In this document: positions 20,798-30,186 of the stretch, piece by piece
Numbering within the stretch: the stretch's first letter is position 1
Layout of the letters: the number at the start of each line of letters is the position of its first letter
Source: Streptococcus sp. 29887
Lineage (GTDB): Bacteria > Bacillota > Bacilli > Lactobacillales > Streptococcaceae
Assembly: GCF_032595075.1 (NCBI RefSeq)
Contig: NZ_CP118735.1
Coordinates: 1,268,001 to 1,332,000 of the forward strand
Direction of reading: 5' to 3'
Length of the DNA stretch: 64,000 nucleotides
Translations under genes and position numbers: made by a program
Notes under the pieces: generated by a model
Database searches by the model: none
Seen by the model: the letters and a program-made list of their open reading frames with translations, nothing else
Told to the model about the DNA's origin: nothing

Positions 20798-22111
20798 CTA
20801 ATCCACAAACTCGAATTCGAACTTGCCGATGCGAACGGTGTCGCCGTCTTTTGCTCCACGTGCGCGGAGGGCTTCATCGACACCCATGCCACGCAACTGG
20901 CGGGCAAATTTCATAACTGATTCGTCACGGTCAAAGTTGGTCATAGTAAAGAGTTTTTCTAGCTTATCACCAGATAGAATCCAGCTGGCATCATCTGAAC
21001 GGCTGATATCAAATTCTGGTTCATCTGGGTTGAAGCCATAGTAAGCCTCTTCTTCTTGGAAATCAGATTCATCATAGAGCAAGAATTCTGGTGTTTTCTC
21101 AAGCAATTCGGCTGTCGCTTCTAAGAGATTTTCCAAACCTTGGTGGGCAATACCAGAAATTGGGAAAATCTGTGGCAGTTCATCAAATTCATCATAGTTA
21201 GCTGCTAATTTTTTCTTGAATTCCTTCAGATTTTCAGCTGCTTCTGGCATATCCATCTTGTTAGCAACGATAATCTGCGGACGTTCCATTAGTCGAAGAT
21301 TATAGGTTTCCAATTCATTGTTAATGGCTACATAATCCTCATAAGGATCGCGCCCTTCACTTGCTGACATATCTAAGACATGCAAGATAACCCGTGTCCG
21401 CTCGATGTGACGAAGGAATTGGGTTCCAAGTCCAACACCTTGGCTAGCTCCTTCAATCAAACCTGGCAAGTCTGCAACTGCAAAAGATTCTCCAGATTTA
21501 GTCCGAACCATTCCCAAGTTTGGAACAATAGTTGTAAAGTGATAGGCACCAATTTTTGGCTTGGCTGCCGTAATCACGCTGAGCAGGGTTGATTTACCAA
21601 CCGATGGAAAACCAACAAGCCCAACATCAGCAAGAACTTTCAATTCTAATTCCAATTGGCGTTCTTCACCTGGCTCCCCATTTTCAGAAATTTCTGGTGC
21701 AGGATTTTTAGGTGTCGCAAAACGGATATTTCCACGACCACCACGTCCGCCATGGGCAATGATAAATTCTTGGCCATGCTCCACCAAGTCAGTAATAACC
21801 TTACCAGTTTCCGCATCGCGTACAGTAGTTCCCTGAGGAACACGGACCAACATATCTTCTGCGCCACGCCCATGCATTCCCTTGGTCATGCCTTTTTCGC
21901 CATCGTCAGCCTTAAAACGACGGTTGTAACGGAAGTCCATCAAGGTGCGCAAGCCCTCATCCACGACAAAGACCACATTACCACCACGACCACCGTCACC
22001 ACCCCAAGGACCGCCATTGGGTACATACTTCTCACGGCGGAAGGCCACCATGCCATCGCCACCCTTACCAGCCTTGACCGTAATCTTGGCTGTATCTAAA
22101 AACATACTCAT
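20798..22111 (-). CDS. obg: GTPase Obg (ribosome assembly / stress GTPase)
   Basis: Essential GTPase acting on the large ribosomal subunit and in stress control. It is 437 residues, a normal length. The glycine-rich Obg fold is at the N-terminus ([26 protein letters not shown]). The G domain carries G1 GFPSVGKST near residue 165, DLPG and NKMD. A C-terminal Obg domain ([20 protein letters not shown]) ends the protein. The start [10 protein letters not shown] is the family standard. Confidence 0.97.
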   Translation of the reverse strand: MSMFLDTAKITVKAGKGGDGMVAFRREKYVPNGGPWGGDGGRGGNVVFVVDEGLRTLMDFRYNRRFKADDGEKGMTKGMHGRGAEDMLVRVPQGTTVRDAETGKVITDLVEHGQEFIIAHGGRGGRGNIRFATPKNPAPEISENGEPGEERQLELELKVLADVGLVGFPSVGKSTLLSVITAAKPKIGAYHFTTIVPNLGMVRTKSGESFAVADLPGLIEGASQGVGLGTQFLRHIERTRVILHVLDMSASEGRDPYEDYVAINNELETYNLRLMERPQIIVANKMDMPEAAENLKEFKKKLAANYDEFDELPQIFPISGIAHQGLENLLEATAELLEKTPEFLLYDESDFQEEEAYYGFNPDEPEFDISRSDDASWILSGDKLEKLFTMTNFDRDESVMKFARQLRGMGVDEALRARGAKDGDTVRIGKFEFEFVD

Positions 22112-22132
22112 AATTTACCTATTCTTTCCTAG

Positions 22133-22158
22133 AAAAAAACGCTTAGAAGCGTTTTATA
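22133..22158 (-). terminator. Terminator of the DUF4044 gene, overlapping the obg promoter
   Basis: AAAACGCTT/AAGCGTTTT (22136-22155) forms a 9-bp stem with T tract on the minus strand. It lies 25 bases before the obg ATG. Confidence 0.7.
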
Positions 22159-22182
22159 ATCTGTATCACAAGCAAAATTCAA
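22153..22182 (-). promoter_or_regulatory. Promoter of obg
   Basis: Minus strand TTGAAT (22182-22177), 18-base spacer, TATAAA (22158-22153). The -10 overlaps the foot of the upstream terminator stem, so an obg transcript would start inside the stem and would not contain the whole hairpin. Confidence 0.5.
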
Positions 22183-22309
22183 ATATAAGAATTCTTTTCA
22201 AGTTAAACAAAGCAGTTTTTAGGGAAATACAGTTGTATTTTGAAAAAAACTAACAATGAGGAACTGAAAGCTAACCTTACTATAGAAGTGCTGAAGTGTG
22301 TACAGGTTC

Positions 22310-22438
22310 TTAATTCATCAATGCATTGATAGCTGGTAAAATCAAACCAGCCAAGGTTACTAGCACCATCACAATAACGATGATAATTGTCACCTTTTCA
22401 AAAAATGTTTTCTTATGTTTTACTTCTCCAAAAGCCAT
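22310..22438 (-). CDS. DUF4044 family small membrane protein, 42 residues
   Basis: Single-span small protein starting MAFGEVKHKKTFFEK, followed by one hydrophobic helix (VTIIIVIVMVLVTLAGLIL) and PAINALMN. A clear AGGAG site precedes the ATG. The length and sequence match the streptococcal DUF4044 family from memory. It sits between uvrC and obg, on the same strand, and ends before its own terminator. Function unknown. Confidence 0.88.
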   Translation of the reverse strand: MAFGEVKHKKTFFEKVTIIIVIVMVLVTLAGLILPAINALMN

Positions 22439-22493
22439 GGCTTTCTCCTTATTTTGCAATATCGTTTTATTTTACCATAATTGAACCATTTTT

Positions 22494-24278
22494 TCAATTC
22501 TCATCTCTATCTGATAAAGTTTCCTTCACCTTCTCCGCCACCTTATAAGGTAGACCAGCTTCTGCGATTTCCTGCAGACTGGCTGACTGGATATTGCCAA
22601 TGGACTTGAAATGCTTCATCAAAGCCTGTTTGCGTTTTGGTCCCAGACCCTCTATGCTATCCAATTTAGATGAGAAGGAATTTTTTGACCGAACCTGACG
22701 ATGAAACTCAATGGCAAAGCGGTGCACTTCATCTTGAATTCGATGAAGAAGGAAAAATTCCTGAGAATTACGGGGCAGTTCAACCACCTCTAAGGGATTT
22801 CCAAAAAGCAACTCGTGGGTCTGGTGCTTGTCATTCTTCTGCAAACCTGCAATAGGAATGGACATGCCTAGCTCCTGCTCGATGACCTGTTTGGCGACAT
22901 TTACCTGACCTTGACCACCGTCAATGATAATCAAATCAGGTGCTGTCAAACCATCTCGCAAGACCCGACTATAACGGCGTTGCAACACTTCACGCATAGA
23001 GGCGTAATCATCCGGCCCCTCAACCGTCTTAATCTTGTACTTGCGGTATTCTTTTTTATTAGGTACCCCATTTTCAAAAACCACCATGGCCGACACAGGA
23101 CTGGTCCCCATGATGTTGGAGTTGTCAAAGGCCTCAATCCGCACAGGCGTCGGAATTCCCAAAAGCTGACCGATATTCTCGACTGCACCATAGGTCTTCT
23201 TCAGATTTTTCTCCAGGAGATTAAACTTCTGCTCCAGACTGACACGGGCATTCTTGGTGGCCAGAGCTATGAGTTGCTTCTTCTCACCACGCTGGGGTTT
23301 AAGCACCTTGGTCGCCACCAGAGCTTCTACGGCTTCTTGGTCAATATCCTGCGGTATCAACACTTCAGATGGAATTAAATGCTGCTGGTCCCTGTAAAAC
23401 TGACCGATGTAGGTCAAAAAGTCTTCGTCCGCATCATTATAGTAGGGAAAGAGATTGACATTCCGCTCAATTAGTTTTCCCTGACGAACAAAGAAAACCT
23501 GCACACACATCCAGCCCTTATCTACATAGTAGCCAAAGACATCTCGATTCTGCAAGTCATGGGCCATCACACGCTGCTTGGTCCGCAGGGTTGAAATGGA
23601 TTGGAGGACATCTCGGTATTCCGCAGCCTTTTCAAATTCCAGATTGCCAGCTGCTACTTTCATCTTGTCCTGGACTTCCTTGACAATCTTATCATCATGA
23701 CCAGTCAGGAATTGAGCAACTTCTTTGGCCATCTTATCATAGTCAGACAGGCTAGGCAGGTTTTCCCCATGAGCCAAACATTGCCCCAAATGATAATAAA
23801 GACAGTACTTGTTCTCAGGGATTTTACACTTACGGAAAGGATAGAGCCGTTCTAGCAGTTTGAGGGTTTGATTGGCCGCACCCACATCGGGATAGGGACC
23901 AAAATACTGCCCGCCATCCTTCTTAATCTGCCGTGTAATGATTAGCCTTGGATGACGTTCCTTTGTAATCTTGATGAAAGGATAGGACTTGTCGTCCTTG
24001 AGCATGATATTGTAGCGTGGTTTGTTTTCCTGAATGAGATTGATTTCCAACAAGAGAGCCTCGATATTGGAATCTGTCACGATAAATTCAAAATCGGCAA
24101 TTTCAGATACTAAGGCCTCTGTCTTGGTATCATGGGCACCACGAAAATAAGACCGAACCCGATTTCGCAGGTTTTTGGCCTTGCCCACATAGATAATCTT
24201 ACCGTACTTGTTTTTGTGGAGGTAACAACCCGGACTGTCCGGCAGTAACTCCAACTTGTGCTTGATTAAATCGTTCAT
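22494..24278 (-). CDS. uvrC: Excinuclease ABC subunit C (UvrC)
   Basis: Nuclease that makes both incisions in nucleotide excision repair. It is 594 residues from ATG 24278. The GIY-YIG domain is at the N-terminus (PGCYLHK...[18 protein letters not shown]). A UvrB-binding UVR motif follows near residue 200 ([13 protein letters not shown]), then the RNase H-like endonuclease domain ([32 protein letters not shown]) and C-terminal HhH motifs ([16 protein letters not shown]). An ATG-like start six codons upstream lies across the -10 box, so 24278 is preferred. Confidence 0.96.
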   Translation of the reverse strand: MNDLIKHKLELLPDSPGCYLHKNKYGKIIYVGKAKNLRNRVRSYFRGAHDTKTEALVSEIADFEFIVTDSNIEALLLEINLIQENKPRYNIMLKDDKSYPFIKITKERHPRLIITRQIKKDGGQYFGPYPDVGAANQTLKLLERLYPFRKCKIPENKYCLYYHLGQCLAHGENLPSLSDYDKMAKEVAQFLTGHDDKIVKEVQDKMKVAAGNLEFEKAAEYRDVLQSISTLRTKQRVMAHDLQNRDVFGYYVDKGWMCVQVFFVRQGKLIERNVNLFPYYNDADEDFLTYIGQFYRDQQHLIPSEVLIPQDIDQEAVEALVATKVLKPQRGEKKQLIALATKNARVSLEQKFNLLEKNLKKTYGAVENIGQLLGIPTPVRIEAFDNSNIMGTSPVSAMVVFENGVPNKKEYRKYKIKTVEGPDDYASMREVLQRRYSRVLRDGLTAPDLIIIDGGQGQVNVAKQVIEQELGMSIPIAGLQKNDKHQTHELLFGNPLEVVELPRNSQEFFLLHRIQDEVHRFAIEFHRQVRSKNSFSSKLDSIEGLGPKRKQALMKHFKSIGNIQSASLQEIAEAGLPYKVAEKVKETLSDRDEN

Positions 24279-24284
24279 AAAACT

Positions 24285-24290
24285 ATTGTA
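24285..24290 (-). promoter_or_regulatory. Extended -10 of uvrC, predicting a leaderless mRNA
   Basis: Minus strand TGTTACAAT, ending six bases before the ATG. No Shine-Dalgarno sequence is present in the remaining gap. Confidence 0.5.
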
Positions 24291-24401
24291 ACACAAGTTT
24301 AATCAATGGAACACTAGACATCTTCTCAAAAAAACATTAAATTTTCTCACAATTTAATGACTTGGAATGTTATATTTTCTAACATAAGGAATTGATAGAT
24401 T

Positions 24402-24430
24402 TTGCAAAAATTTTCAGAATATGGTATACT
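24402..24430 (+). promoter_or_regulatory. Promoter of the glnPQ operon
   Basis: TTGCAA (24402-24407), 17-base spacer, TATACT (24425-24430) with an extended TGG. Confidence 0.75.
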
Positions 24431-24463
24431 AGGACAGTTATTTTATATAGAAGGAGTATGAAA

Positions 24464-26662
24464 ATGAAGAAAAAACTATTCATGTTATTGGCAAGCATAC
24501 TGCCGATATTCTTTATTTTTACAGGCGTTAAGGCTGACGATACTATTGATATTGTTTTCGATAATGCCTACGCACCATTCGAGTTTAAAGACTCAGACCA
24601 AGTTTACAAAGGATTAGATGTTGATATCATCAACGAAGTTATCAAGCGCTCTGGCTGGAAAGTTAACCAATCTTTCCCAGGCTTCGATGCTGCCGTTAAC
24701 GCTGTTCAAGCCGGTTCTGCCGATGCCCTTATGGCAGGTACAACCATTACAGAGGCTCGCAAGAAAGTCTTTACTTTCTCAGATCCCTACTTCGATACAA
24801 AAATCGTTATTGCTACAACCAAGTCAAACACGATTTCTAAATACGAAGACCTCAAAGGTAAAACTGTCGGTGTAAAAAACGGTACCGCTGCCCAAGCCTT
24901 TCTGGAGGAAAACAAGGAAAAGTACGGCTATACTCTTAAAACCTTTGATACAGGCGATTTGATGTACAACAGCCTTTCAGCTGGTGCTGTTGATGCAGTT
25001 ATGGACGATGAAGCAGTTATCCAATATGCTATCCAACAAGGTCAAGACCTGAGCATCGACATCGCTGGTGAAGCCATTGGTTCCTTTGGTTTCTCTGTTA
25101 AAAAAGGCAGCCAATATGAGTACCTTGTAGAAGATTTTAACAAGGCACTTGCAGCCATGAAAGAAGATGGCACATATGAAACAATCATGAACAAGTGGTT
25201 GGGAACAACAACTGCTTCTGCTGAAACAACTGACTACTCTTCACGCCTTAGCTTGACTGGTAGTGCCACTGCAAAAGCAACGCCTGTAAAAGCAAGCTAC
25301 ACCATTGTAGCGGATTCCTCATTTGCCCCATTTGAATACCAAGATGAAACTGGTAAATATGTCGGTATTGATATGGAATTGATTAAGGCTATTGCAGAAA
25401 ACCAAGGCTTTACCATTACCATCCAAAACCCTGGCTTCGATGCTGCCTTGAACGCTGTTCAAGCTGGACAAGCTGATGCGGTTATCGCTGGTATGTCTAT
25501 CACTGATGCTCGTAAAGAGATTTTTGATTTCTCAGATGCCTATTATTCATCAAATATTCTTCTTGCTGTTAAAAATGGCAGCGATATTACTTCCTACGAA
25601 GGCTTGAAAGGCAAAACTGTCGGTGCTAAAAACGGTACTGCTTCATACACATTCTTAGAGAGCAACAAAGACAAGTACGGTTACACTCTCAAAGCCTTTG
25701 ATGAAGCTTCTGGTATGTATGACAGCTTGAATTCTGGTTCTATTGATGCCCTAATGGATGACGAAGCTGTGCTTCTCTACGCCATCCAACAAGGTCGCGA
25801 CTTTGCAACTCCAATCCCTGGTGAAAAATCTGGCGAGTACGGTTTCGCTGTTAAAAAAGGGACAAACCCAGAGTTGATTGAAATGTTCAACAACGGTATG
25901 GCTGCTCTCGTCCAATCTGGTAAGTACGATGAAATTTTGAACAAGTACTTCAATTCTACTGAGGAAACAAGCTCTACTACATCTACTGTTGATGAAACAA
26001 CCATTGCGGGTCTTTTGAAAAACAACTACGGTCAGTTACTCTCTGGTCTTGGTATCACAATTGGTCTTGCACTACTCTCATTTGCTATCGCTATTGTTAT
26101 TGGTATTATCTTCGGTATGTTCGCGGTTAGTCCAATCAAAGCCCTCCGTGTAACTGCATCTGTGTTTGTTGATGTGGTTCGTGGAATTCCTTTGATGATT
26201 GTAGCTGCCTTCATCTTCTGGGGTATTCCTAACTTAATCGAATCTATCACAGGTCAGCAATCTCCAATCAACGACTTCGTCGCTGGTACCATTGCCCTGT
26301 CCCTCAACTCTGGTGCTTATATCGCTGAGATTGTTCGCGGTGGTATTCAAGCCGTTCCTGCTGGTCAAATGGAAGCCTCACGCAGTTTGGGTATTTCCTA
26401 CGGAACAACCATGCGTAAGATTATCTTGCCACAGGCTGGTAAAATCATGTTGCCAAACTTCATTAACCAATTCGTTATCACGTTGAAAGATACAACTATC
26501 ATCTCTGCGATTGGTTTGGTGGAGCTCTTCCAAGCAGGTAAAATTATTATCGCTCGTAACTATCAGTCCTTCCGTATGTACGCAATCCTTGCCATTATCT
26601 ACTTGGTAGTTATCACTCTCTTGACGCGCTTGGCTCGTAATCTTGAAAAAGGAGGCAAATAA
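24464..26662 (+). CDS. glnP: Glutamine-type ABC transporter, two substrate-binding domains fused to permease (GlnP-like)
   Basis: Amino-acid importer of 732 residues, most likely for glutamine, glutamate or asparagine. After a signal-like N-terminus there are two family-3 substrate-binding domains (about residues 27-265 and 280-505), each with the motif FSDPYF or FSDAYY and the NAVQAG stretch. A membrane domain with the EAA loop [25 protein letters not shown] sequence completes the protein. The start at 24464 follows AAGGAG by seven bases. A longer frame from 24392 begins upstream of the promoter and is rejected. It overlaps glnQ by one base (TAATG). The two binding domains are close relatives, pointing to an internal duplication. 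Confidence 0.92.
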   Translation: MKKKLFMLLASILPIFFIFTGVKADDTIDIVFDNAYAPFEFKDSDQVYKGLDVDIINEVIKRSGWKVNQSFPGFDAAVNAVQAGSADALMAGTTITEARKKVFTFSDPYFDTKIVIATTKSNTISKYEDLKGKTVGVKNGTAAQAFLEENKEKYGYTLKTFDTGDLMYNSLSAGAVDAVMDDEAVIQYAIQQGQDLSIDIAGEAIGSFGFSVKKGSQYEYLVEDFNKALAAMKEDGTYETIMNKWLGTTTASAETTDYSSRLSLTGSATAKATPVKASYTIVADSSFAPFEYQDETGKYVGIDMELIKAIAENQGFTITIQNPGFDAALNAVQAGQADAVIAGMSITDARKEIFDFSDAYYSSNILLAVKNGSDITSYEGLKGKTVGAKNGTASYTFLESNKDKYGYTLKAFDEASGMYDSLNSGSIDALMDDEAVLLYAIQQGRDFATPIPGEKSGEYGFAVKKGTNPELIEMFNNGMAALVQSGKYDEILNKYFNSTEETSSTTSTVDETTIAGLLKNNYGQLLSGLGITIGLALLSFAIAIVIGIIFGMFAVSPIKALRVTASVFVDVVRGIPLMIVAAFIFWGIPNLIESITGQQSPINDFVAGTIALSLNSGAYIAEIVRGGIQAVPAGQMEASRSLGISYGTTMRKIILPQAGKIMLPNFINQFVITLKDTTIISAIGLVELFQAGKIIIARNYQSFRMYAILAIIYLVVITLLTRLARNLEKGGK

Positions 26663-27402
26663 TGGCTCAATTGAAAATTAACGTCCATGACTTGCACAAG
26701 TATTATGGAAAAAACGAAGTATTGAAAGGTATTACTGCTAAGTTCTATGAAGGCGATGTCGTTTGTATCATCGGTCCTTCTGGTTCTGGTAAATCAACCT
26801 TCCTTCGTACCATGAACTTGCTTGAAACCATCACAAGTGGTCAGGTGACAGTGGATGGATATGATTTGACAGATCCTAAGACAGATGTTGATGCCTTCCG
26901 TGCCAATGTCGGCATGGTATTCCAGCACTTCAACCTCTTCCCACACATGACTGTCCTTGATAATATTACTTTTGCACCTATCGAACATAAGTTGATGGAT
27001 AGGGCAGAAGCTGAAAAAGTTGGTATGGAATTGCTGGAAAAAGTTGGTTTGGCAGACAAGCGTGACGCCATGCCTGATAGCCTATCTGGTGGTCAAAAAC
27101 AACGTGTCGCCATCGCTCGTGCCTTGGCTATGAACCCAGACATCATGCTCTTTGATGAACCTACTTCTGCCCTTGACCCTGAGATGGTTGGTGATGTACT
27201 AAATGTTATGAAGGACTTGGCAGAACAAGGTATGACCATGTTGATTGTAACCCACGAGATGGGCTTCGCCCGCAAGGTTGCCAACCGCGTTATCTTTACA
27301 GATGGCGGTGAGTTCCTTGAAGATGGTACTCCAGAACAAATCTTTGATAACCCACAACACCCACGTTTGAAAGACTTCCTTGATAAGGTCTTGAACGTCT
27401 AA
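26662..27402 (+). CDS. glnQ: Amino-acid ABC transporter ATPase (GlnQ-like)
   Basis: ATPase partner of the preceding permease, 246 residues. Walker A GPSGSGKS near residue 38, signature LSGGQKQR, Walker [15 protein letters not shown] and the H-loop VTHEMGF are all intact. It starts inside the glnP stop codon, so the two are translationally coupled. A strong terminator follows. Confidence 0.95.
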   Translation: MAQLKINVHDLHKYYGKNEVLKGITAKFYEGDVVCIIGPSGSGKSTFLRTMNLLETITSGQVTVDGYDLTDPKTDVDAFRANVGMVFQHFNLFPHMTVLDNITFAPIEHKLMDRAEAEKVGMELLEKVGLADKRDAMPDSLSGGQKQRVAIARALAMNPDIMLFDEPTSALDPEMVGDVLNVMKDLAEQGMTMLIVTHEMGFARKVANRVIFTDGGEFLEDGTPEQIFDNPQHPRLKDFLDKVLNV

Positions 27403-27408
27403 GCTAAA

Positions 27409-27444
27409 CAAAAAGCCTTTGACTAACAGTCAAGGCTTTTTTTG
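27409..27444 (+). terminator. Terminator of glnPQ
   Basis: AAAGCCTTTGACT/AGTCAAGGCTTT long stem followed by a run of T. Confidence 0.9.
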
Positions 27445-27458
27445 CATCTCACAATGAT

Positions 27459-27950
27459 TTATAAATTCTTTTTATAGGACCAACCTTTCTTTGTCTTTTC
27501 AACAGCTTCAAAGCCACATTTCTCAAATAGTTTACGGGAGCCCGTATTCCAATCATAAATTTCTTCGACAAGTATTTCCACAAAGCCCAGCTCCCTTGCT
27601 CGATCAATCATTCGCTGCAATACCTTGGTTCCTATTCCCTTTTTCCAATACCGCTTATCTCCAATGGCAATGGCAAAATCATCTGCAAACAGCGTCACAT
27701 CACCAATTGGGATAAACTGATCGTCTTCAAAAATTTCAATAAAGTAACATTCGCCATTTTTAGACAAATAATCATACATACGATCGAGCAAGTCCTGACT
27801 ATAGCGTTCTTGATCACCATCAATCAGCCAGACCAATTCCAAATCTTGATGCCATATCAAAGCAAAATCATGAATTCCATCATATCTACGAAGCCGAATC
27901 TGATTGTCAATTTCTAATACTGCCGCCTGCTCTACTCCTTCGATCGCCAT
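27459..27950 (-). CDS. GNAT-family N-acetyltransferase
   Basis: Predicted acetyl-CoA-dependent transferase of 163 residues. The fold is recognised from the central strand GDVTLFADDFAIAIGDKRYWKKGIGTKVL, where the GIGTKVL part is the pyrophosphate-binding motif A, and from the C-terminal NTGSRKLFEKCGFEAVEK, a typical motif B. The start has GGAG seven bases upstream. The substrate cannot be told from sequence. It converges on glnQ. Confidence 0.85.
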   Translation of the reverse strand: MAIEGVEQAAVLEIDNQIRLRRYDGIHDFALIWHQDLELVWLIDGDQERYSQDLLDRMYDYLSKNGECYFIEIFEDDQFIPIGDVTLFADDFAIAIGDKRYWKKGIGTKVLQRMIDRARELGFVEILVEEIYDWNTGSRKLFEKCGFEAVEKTKKGWSYKKNL

Positions 27951-28047
27951 GAATATCTCCTTACTAGTTCATCTCGGTAGGTCAATTTTATCACAAATCT
28001 GAATAGATGAGAATAGCCATTCCTATTCATCTAGTAAGGCAAACATC

Positions 28048-28220
28048 AAAAAGGCTGGGCTCAAGCCCAACCTCGCTTCTCAGGGTTCGTGTAAACATCT
28101 CAGCGCAGTGGTTGATTGGCAGATTTGTTCGTGTTTTACACTCCAAATCTGACCTAATCAACTGTGCGGGGGCGGGAAGACGAACTCTTTTTTTGACCAG
28201 TCGAGTTCTTTCCCGCTCCC
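28048..28220. repeat. Dispersed intergenic repeat, copy B
   Basis: Second copy of the element at 18421-18612. It begins with AGGCTGGGCT/AGCCCAACCT and ends with the long imperfect hairpin GGGAAGACGAACTC...GAGTTCTTTCCCGCTCCC, directly before the lactate permease stop codon. It may act as that gene's terminator. No gene is seen in 27951-28224. Confidence 0.75.
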
Positions 28221-28224
28221 TGTT

Positions 28225-29796
28225 TTATAAAAACAATCCAACTAAAGCCGTAATGATTCCGTAGATAAACATAGGCACGGCTGTTTTCTGCATGATAAAT
28301 CCTTCTTGACGACGCACTCCGGAAACGGATGAGGCCGCAATGATATTGTTGACACAGGTCATATTCCCCATTGCTCCTCCGACAGACTGCATGGCCAAAA
28401 TGCTGGTCATGTTCAGACCTGTTTGCGTGGCGATGGATTGTTGAACGCCTCCAAAAATGAGATTGGAAATTGTCGCAGAACCTGAGAAAAAGGCTCCAAT
28501 GGCACCTAGATAGGAGGCGAAGAGACCCCAATATGGACCAGTTGCTGCTGCCAAGGACATCCCGATAATGGATACCATAGACTGTTCACCATTAAGTAGC
28601 ATGAATTTTACCATAGTCACACCACCTAGAAGGGCAAAGAAGGGTTCCGACACCTGTTTGGCGGTTTGTCCAATCATCTTCCATGCTTGACCTTTCATAC
28701 TCGGATAGAGGCTCGATAGGGTCAACACAATGAGGAAGAAAGGAATGAATGCTGGTGCGTAAAGCAATTCATAAGACTCTGTCGAGCTAGTACCAAATAC
28801 ATTGGCTAATGTGAATTTCAGAGCCTTTGTAATTTCTAGCTTAGCAAAGCCAATATCTGTACTTAAAAGCAGGGCATCCGTTCTCATCAGGCCTTTAATC
28901 CCTAGCTGAGGAACACGGGTTATCACCAGTATCAAAACCAAGCAAATCAAGGGAAGAGTAGCCATAAAGAGTTCTTTTGCTGTAACTTGTTCCACAAAAT
29001 TTTTCTTGTTTTCGACCGAATTCAAGCCAATCTGTTTTTTGGCTAACCAGATTGAAATAAGAAAACCGATTGCTCCTCCCAAAAGAGATGGGAATTCATA
29101 GTTGATAGTGGCCAAAAGGGTCATGGGCAGGGCACAAGCAAAGACAGTCAAATAAATATAGAGGAGATTGGCCTTGATTTGTGACCAAGAAAAGACATAA
29201 CGAAGGGCAATCAAGGGAATGAGCAAGCCTGCGGTTAAATGAATTAGAGCTGCCTTTAAGCCCAGCTCTCCAATCTGCTGACTGGTCAAACCTAAAGAAC
29301 CAAATCCAAACCAAGTCGGCGTTCCGACAGCACCAAAAGATACAGGAATCGAATTAAAAATCAATACTGCTAGCACAACCTTGATGGGTTCAAATCCCAA
29401 AGCAATTAAGATGGGGGCTGCAATTGCTGCGGGAGTTCCAAAACCAGATGCCCCTTCAATCATGAAGGCGAAAGCATAACCGATAATCATCATCTGAGCA
29501 ACAGGATTGGGTGTCAAACTAGACATCCATCTGTTGATGATAGCTTGGTTTCCTGTTTTTCGTTGAAAATTATTAAATAGCACCGCTCCCATAATCACTG
29601 TTATCGGCGTTAGGGTAGCCCAAAAACCTGTGACCAAGCCTGAATTTAACAAGGCAAAATCCGTCTTAAAATACACCAACAAAATCAAATAAACCAAGCC
29701 TGCAATCGCTGGCAAGGCATAACTGGCTGCCAAACGCATCTTGATCATCAAAAATATCAAGAGAATAATTGGAAAAACACTTAATAAAATATCCAT
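28225..29796 (-). CDS. L-lactate permease family transporter
   Basis: Membrane protein of 523 residues with roughly a dozen hydrophobic spans, belonging to the LctP/LldP (lactate permease) family. Characteristic stretches are EGASGFGTPAAIAAPIL, FNSIPVSFGAVGTPTWFG and the C-terminal GSATISNLIFGGVQQSIA and GGAMGNMTCVNNIIAASSV. It probably imports or exports lactate or glycolate with protons. It is monocistronic, with a TATAAT -10 at 29866-29861 on the minus strand. Confidence 0.88.
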   Translation of the reverse strand: MDILLSVFPIILLIFLMIKMRLAASYALPAIAGLVYLILLVYFKTDFALLNSGLVTGFWATLTPITVIMGAVLFNNFQRKTGNQAIINRWMSSLTPNPVAQMMIIGYAFAFMIEGASGFGTPAAIAAPILIALGFEPIKVVLAVLIFNSIPVSFGAVGTPTWFGFGSLGLTSQQIGELGLKAALIHLTAGLLIPLIALRYVFSWSQIKANLLYIYLTVFACALPMTLLATINYEFPSLLGGAIGFLISIWLAKKQIGLNSVENKKNFVEQVTAKELFMATLPLICLVLILVITRVPQLGIKGLMRTDALLLSTDIGFAKLEITKALKFTLANVFGTSSTESYELLYAPAFIPFFLIVLTLSSLYPSMKGQAWKMIGQTAKQVSEPFFALLGGVTMVKFMLLNGEQSMVSIIGMSLAAATGPYWGLFASYLGAIGAFFSGSATISNLIFGGVQQSIATQTGLNMTSILAMQSVGGAMGNMTCVNNIIAASSVSGVRRQEGFIMQKTAVPMFIYGIITALVGLFL

Positions 29797-29860
29797 AACA
29801 TTTTCATTTCCTTATTTTTTAGCTATTGCTTTAGAGTCCTGTCTAAACACAGCTTCTCTT

Positions 29861-29866
29861 ATTATA
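29861..29866 (-). promoter_or_regulatory. -10 box of the lactate permease gene
   Basis: TATAAT on the minus strand, 65 bases before the ATG. No good -35 is seen. Confidence 0.4.
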
Positions 29867-29965
29867 ACCTAAGCCTAGCGAAAAATACGTTTGTTTACTC
29901 TCCTGATGAAAGAAAATTCATTTTTTCTTCATTCTTCGACAAGATTTCTGTACAAAAACAGTATA

Positions 29966-29994
29966 TTGACAAGTTTTTATCGATATGCTATACT
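29966..29994 (+). promoter_or_regulatory. Strong promoter of the ABC-F leader
   Basis: TTGACA, 17 bases, extended TGC-TATACT. This is near consensus, so the gene is likely to be held down mainly by the attenuator behind it. Confidence 0.85.
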
Positions 29995-30025
29995 AAAACA
30001 AATGTAGCAAGCGAGGTAGGGAGAA

Positions 30026-30043
30026 ATGGACAATAACAAGTAA
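30026..30043 (+). CDS. Leader peptide MDNNK of the ABC-F attenuator
   Basis: Five-codon frame behind a GAGGTAGGGAG ribosome site, about 25 bases after the predicted transcript start. Its position before an antiterminator/terminator pair fits ribosome-mediated attenuation of antibiotic-responsive ABC-F genes. Translation is inferred. Confidence 0.55.
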   Translation: MDNNK

Positions 30044-30061
30044 ACTCAATTTAAGTTCTAT

Positions 30062-30169
30062 ACTTATTTAGTAGTTTTCTTGCGTCCATTTTTCTGTTCC
30101 CTCTATTCCTTGAATAGGGTCTTTTTGAGCAGATTTCGACACACTACTAAATAGGTAGTGTGTTTTTTT
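30062..30169 (+). promoter_or_regulatory. Transcription attenuator with antiterminator arm
   Basis: Terminator stem CACACTAC/GTAGTGTG (30140-30162) followed by seven T. An upstream arm ACTTATTTAGTAGT (30062-30075) is complementary to the left side and loop of the terminator (ACTACTAAATAGGT), so the two structures are mutually exclusive. The ribosome site of the ABC-F gene follows directly. Confidence 0.8.
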
Positions 30170-30186
30170 CTTGTAAAGGAGGCCTT

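Noticed and set aside
24392..24463. N-terminal extension of the GlnP-like protein from a TTG
   Set aside because: It would begin upstream of the promoter; a good ribosome site and signal peptide start at 24464.
18289..28264. Frames at 18289-18516 and 28007-28264 sharing the peptide PTSLLRVRVNISAQWLIG
   Set aside because: The shared peptide comes from the shared DNA repeat. The frames differ outside it and have no ribosome sites.
30160..30186. Start of the ABC-F protein at 30160
   Set aside because: This falls inside the attenuator terminator; the AAAGGAGG site serves the ATG at 30187.
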